6,841 nt of DNA from CAZSNT01 sp964607765 (GTDB taxonomy: Bacteria; Verrucomicrobiota; Lentisphaeria; Oligosphaerales; JABHEG01): the NCBI GenBank assembly GCA_964607765.1, contig CAZSNT010000289.1, positions 1-6,841 of the forward strand. The letters run 5' to 3'. Positions 6,353 through 6,841 of the stretch are shown here, piece by piece (position 1 is the stretch's first letter; every line of letters starts with the position of its first letter). The notes under the pieces were generated by a model. That model was not told where the DNA came from and searched no databases. It saw only the letters and a list, made by a program, of their open reading frames with translations. The position numbers and the translations under genes are program-made.

Positions 6353-6841
6353 ATGCAGTGTGCTCAATACGTCGCATCTATCTGGCTGGCGGCGGCCGGG
6401 TTGCCGTGCGCGGCAGCCGGTTCGGCAGGTCCGGTGCTGCACTTCCCTCTCGATCGGATCGAGGGCCAGTTCGTACCGGCGGCAGCCGGCTCCGGCGTCC
6501 GGGCACAACTGGGGCGATCCGCCGATCCGGATCCCGCCGATCCGGCGCTGACAGAGGAGGGCAGGTTTGGCTCCGGTCTGAGCTTTGACGGCGATGACGT
6601 GGCTGTCATTCCCGCTGCCGCGGCCCACGCTTTCCGGGTGGACCAGAGCTTCACGATCGAGTTCTGGGTCAAGATCATGACGAGCGATACGGCCGTTCGC
6701 GCAGACCTGGTCCGGAAGACAGGGGAAGATGGGCGAACGTGGATCTTCCGGCTACAGAACAAGGGCCGCCTCGGGTTCGTCGCCAAGGCCGCGGGCGGAG
6801 GCCGCACCGTGGACGTGTTGTGTCCGCGGAATTTCATGAAG
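6353..6841 (+). CDS. Partial (3' end missing) secreted LamG-domain protein
   Basis: The frame from ATG 6353 stays open for 163 codons to the last base of the window, so the C-terminus is missing. The N-terminus MQCAQYVASIWLAAAGLPCAAA looks like a signal peptide, with cleavage likely between residues 22 and 25; its N-region has no Arg or Lys, which is unusual. From about residue 27 it reads as the first half of a LamG/concanavalin-A-like domain: VLHFPLD (28-34), GRFGSGLSFDGDDVAVI (70-86), then FTIEFWVKI (100-108), LVRKTG (119-124), WIFRLQNKGRLGF (130-142). It is more distant from the two LamG proteins at the start of the window than they are from each other (no DYVDCG or GYYLGLRA blocks), so it is not simply a third recent copy. 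In related proteins further LamG, sialidase-like or other domains often follow, so the full protein may be much longer. The ligand is unknown. Confidence 0.85.
   Translation, partial: MQCAQYVASIWLAAAGLPCAAAGSAGPVLHFPLDRIEGQFVPAAAGSGVRAQLGRSADPDPADPALTEEGRFGSGLSFDGDDVAVIPAAAAHAFRVDQSFTIEFWVKIMTSDTAVRADLVRKTGEDGRTWIFRLQNKGRLGFVAKAAGGGRTVDVLCPRNFMK
6519..6545 (+). repeat. 12-bp direct repeat with 15-bp period inside the last gene
   Basis: CCGCCGATCCGG occurs at 6519-6530 and 6534-6545, separated by three bases. The period of 15 keeps the reading frame and produces the local repeat ADPDPADPA in a loop after the first LamG strand. It looks like a small in-frame duplication in a tolerant loop. Confidence 0.6.

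Overview
The window is high-GC (about 60-65% by eye) and has four genes, all on the + strand. Three have visible N-terminal signal sequences, and the N-terminus of the first lies outside the window. The protein families are a family 9 carbohydrate-binding (CBM9/DOMON-like) domain, LamG/concanavalin-A-like domains, PQQ-type beta-propellers and a malectin-like domain. Large exported proteins of this kind are typical of the PVC group (Planctomycetota, Lentisphaerota, Verrucomicrobiota). An uncultured member of that group is the most likely source. This is an inference from gene content; there is no rRNA or other marker gene here.

Layout. Positions 1-1040 hold the 3' part of a gene for a CBM9-like domain followed by a LamG domain. 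After a 45-nt gap with a strong Shine-Dalgarno sequence, 1086-1811 encodes a smaller secreted protein that is essentially one LamG domain and is clearly paralogous to the end of the first gene. Positions 1812-2172 are non-coding. They hold a 40-nt hairpin (1921-1960) and a good sigma70-like promoter (2046-2074) about 100 nt before the next gene. Positions 2173-6204 encode a 1343-residue exported protein: signal sequence, PQQ-like propeller interrupted by a coiled-coil hairpin, an embedded class I SAM-methyltransferase-like domain, a second propeller region and a C-terminal malectin-like domain. Positions 6205-6352 are non-coding with two tandem hairpins that share a core sequence. From 6353 to the end runs the 5' part of a fourth gene, another secreted LamG protein cut by the window edge.

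How the genes may work together. Everything recognisable is an exported or extracytoplasmic binding fold: CBM9, LamG and malectin for carbohydrate or surface ligands, and propellers as scaffolds. A role in the cell surface, or in polysaccharide recognition or display, is plausible. No enzyme of known substrate is present, so the function is not settled. The most unusual point is a methyltransferase fold inside a protein that looks exported, in a compartment where SAM is not expected. I saw no CRISPR array, tRNA, rRNA, complete mobile element or defence gene.
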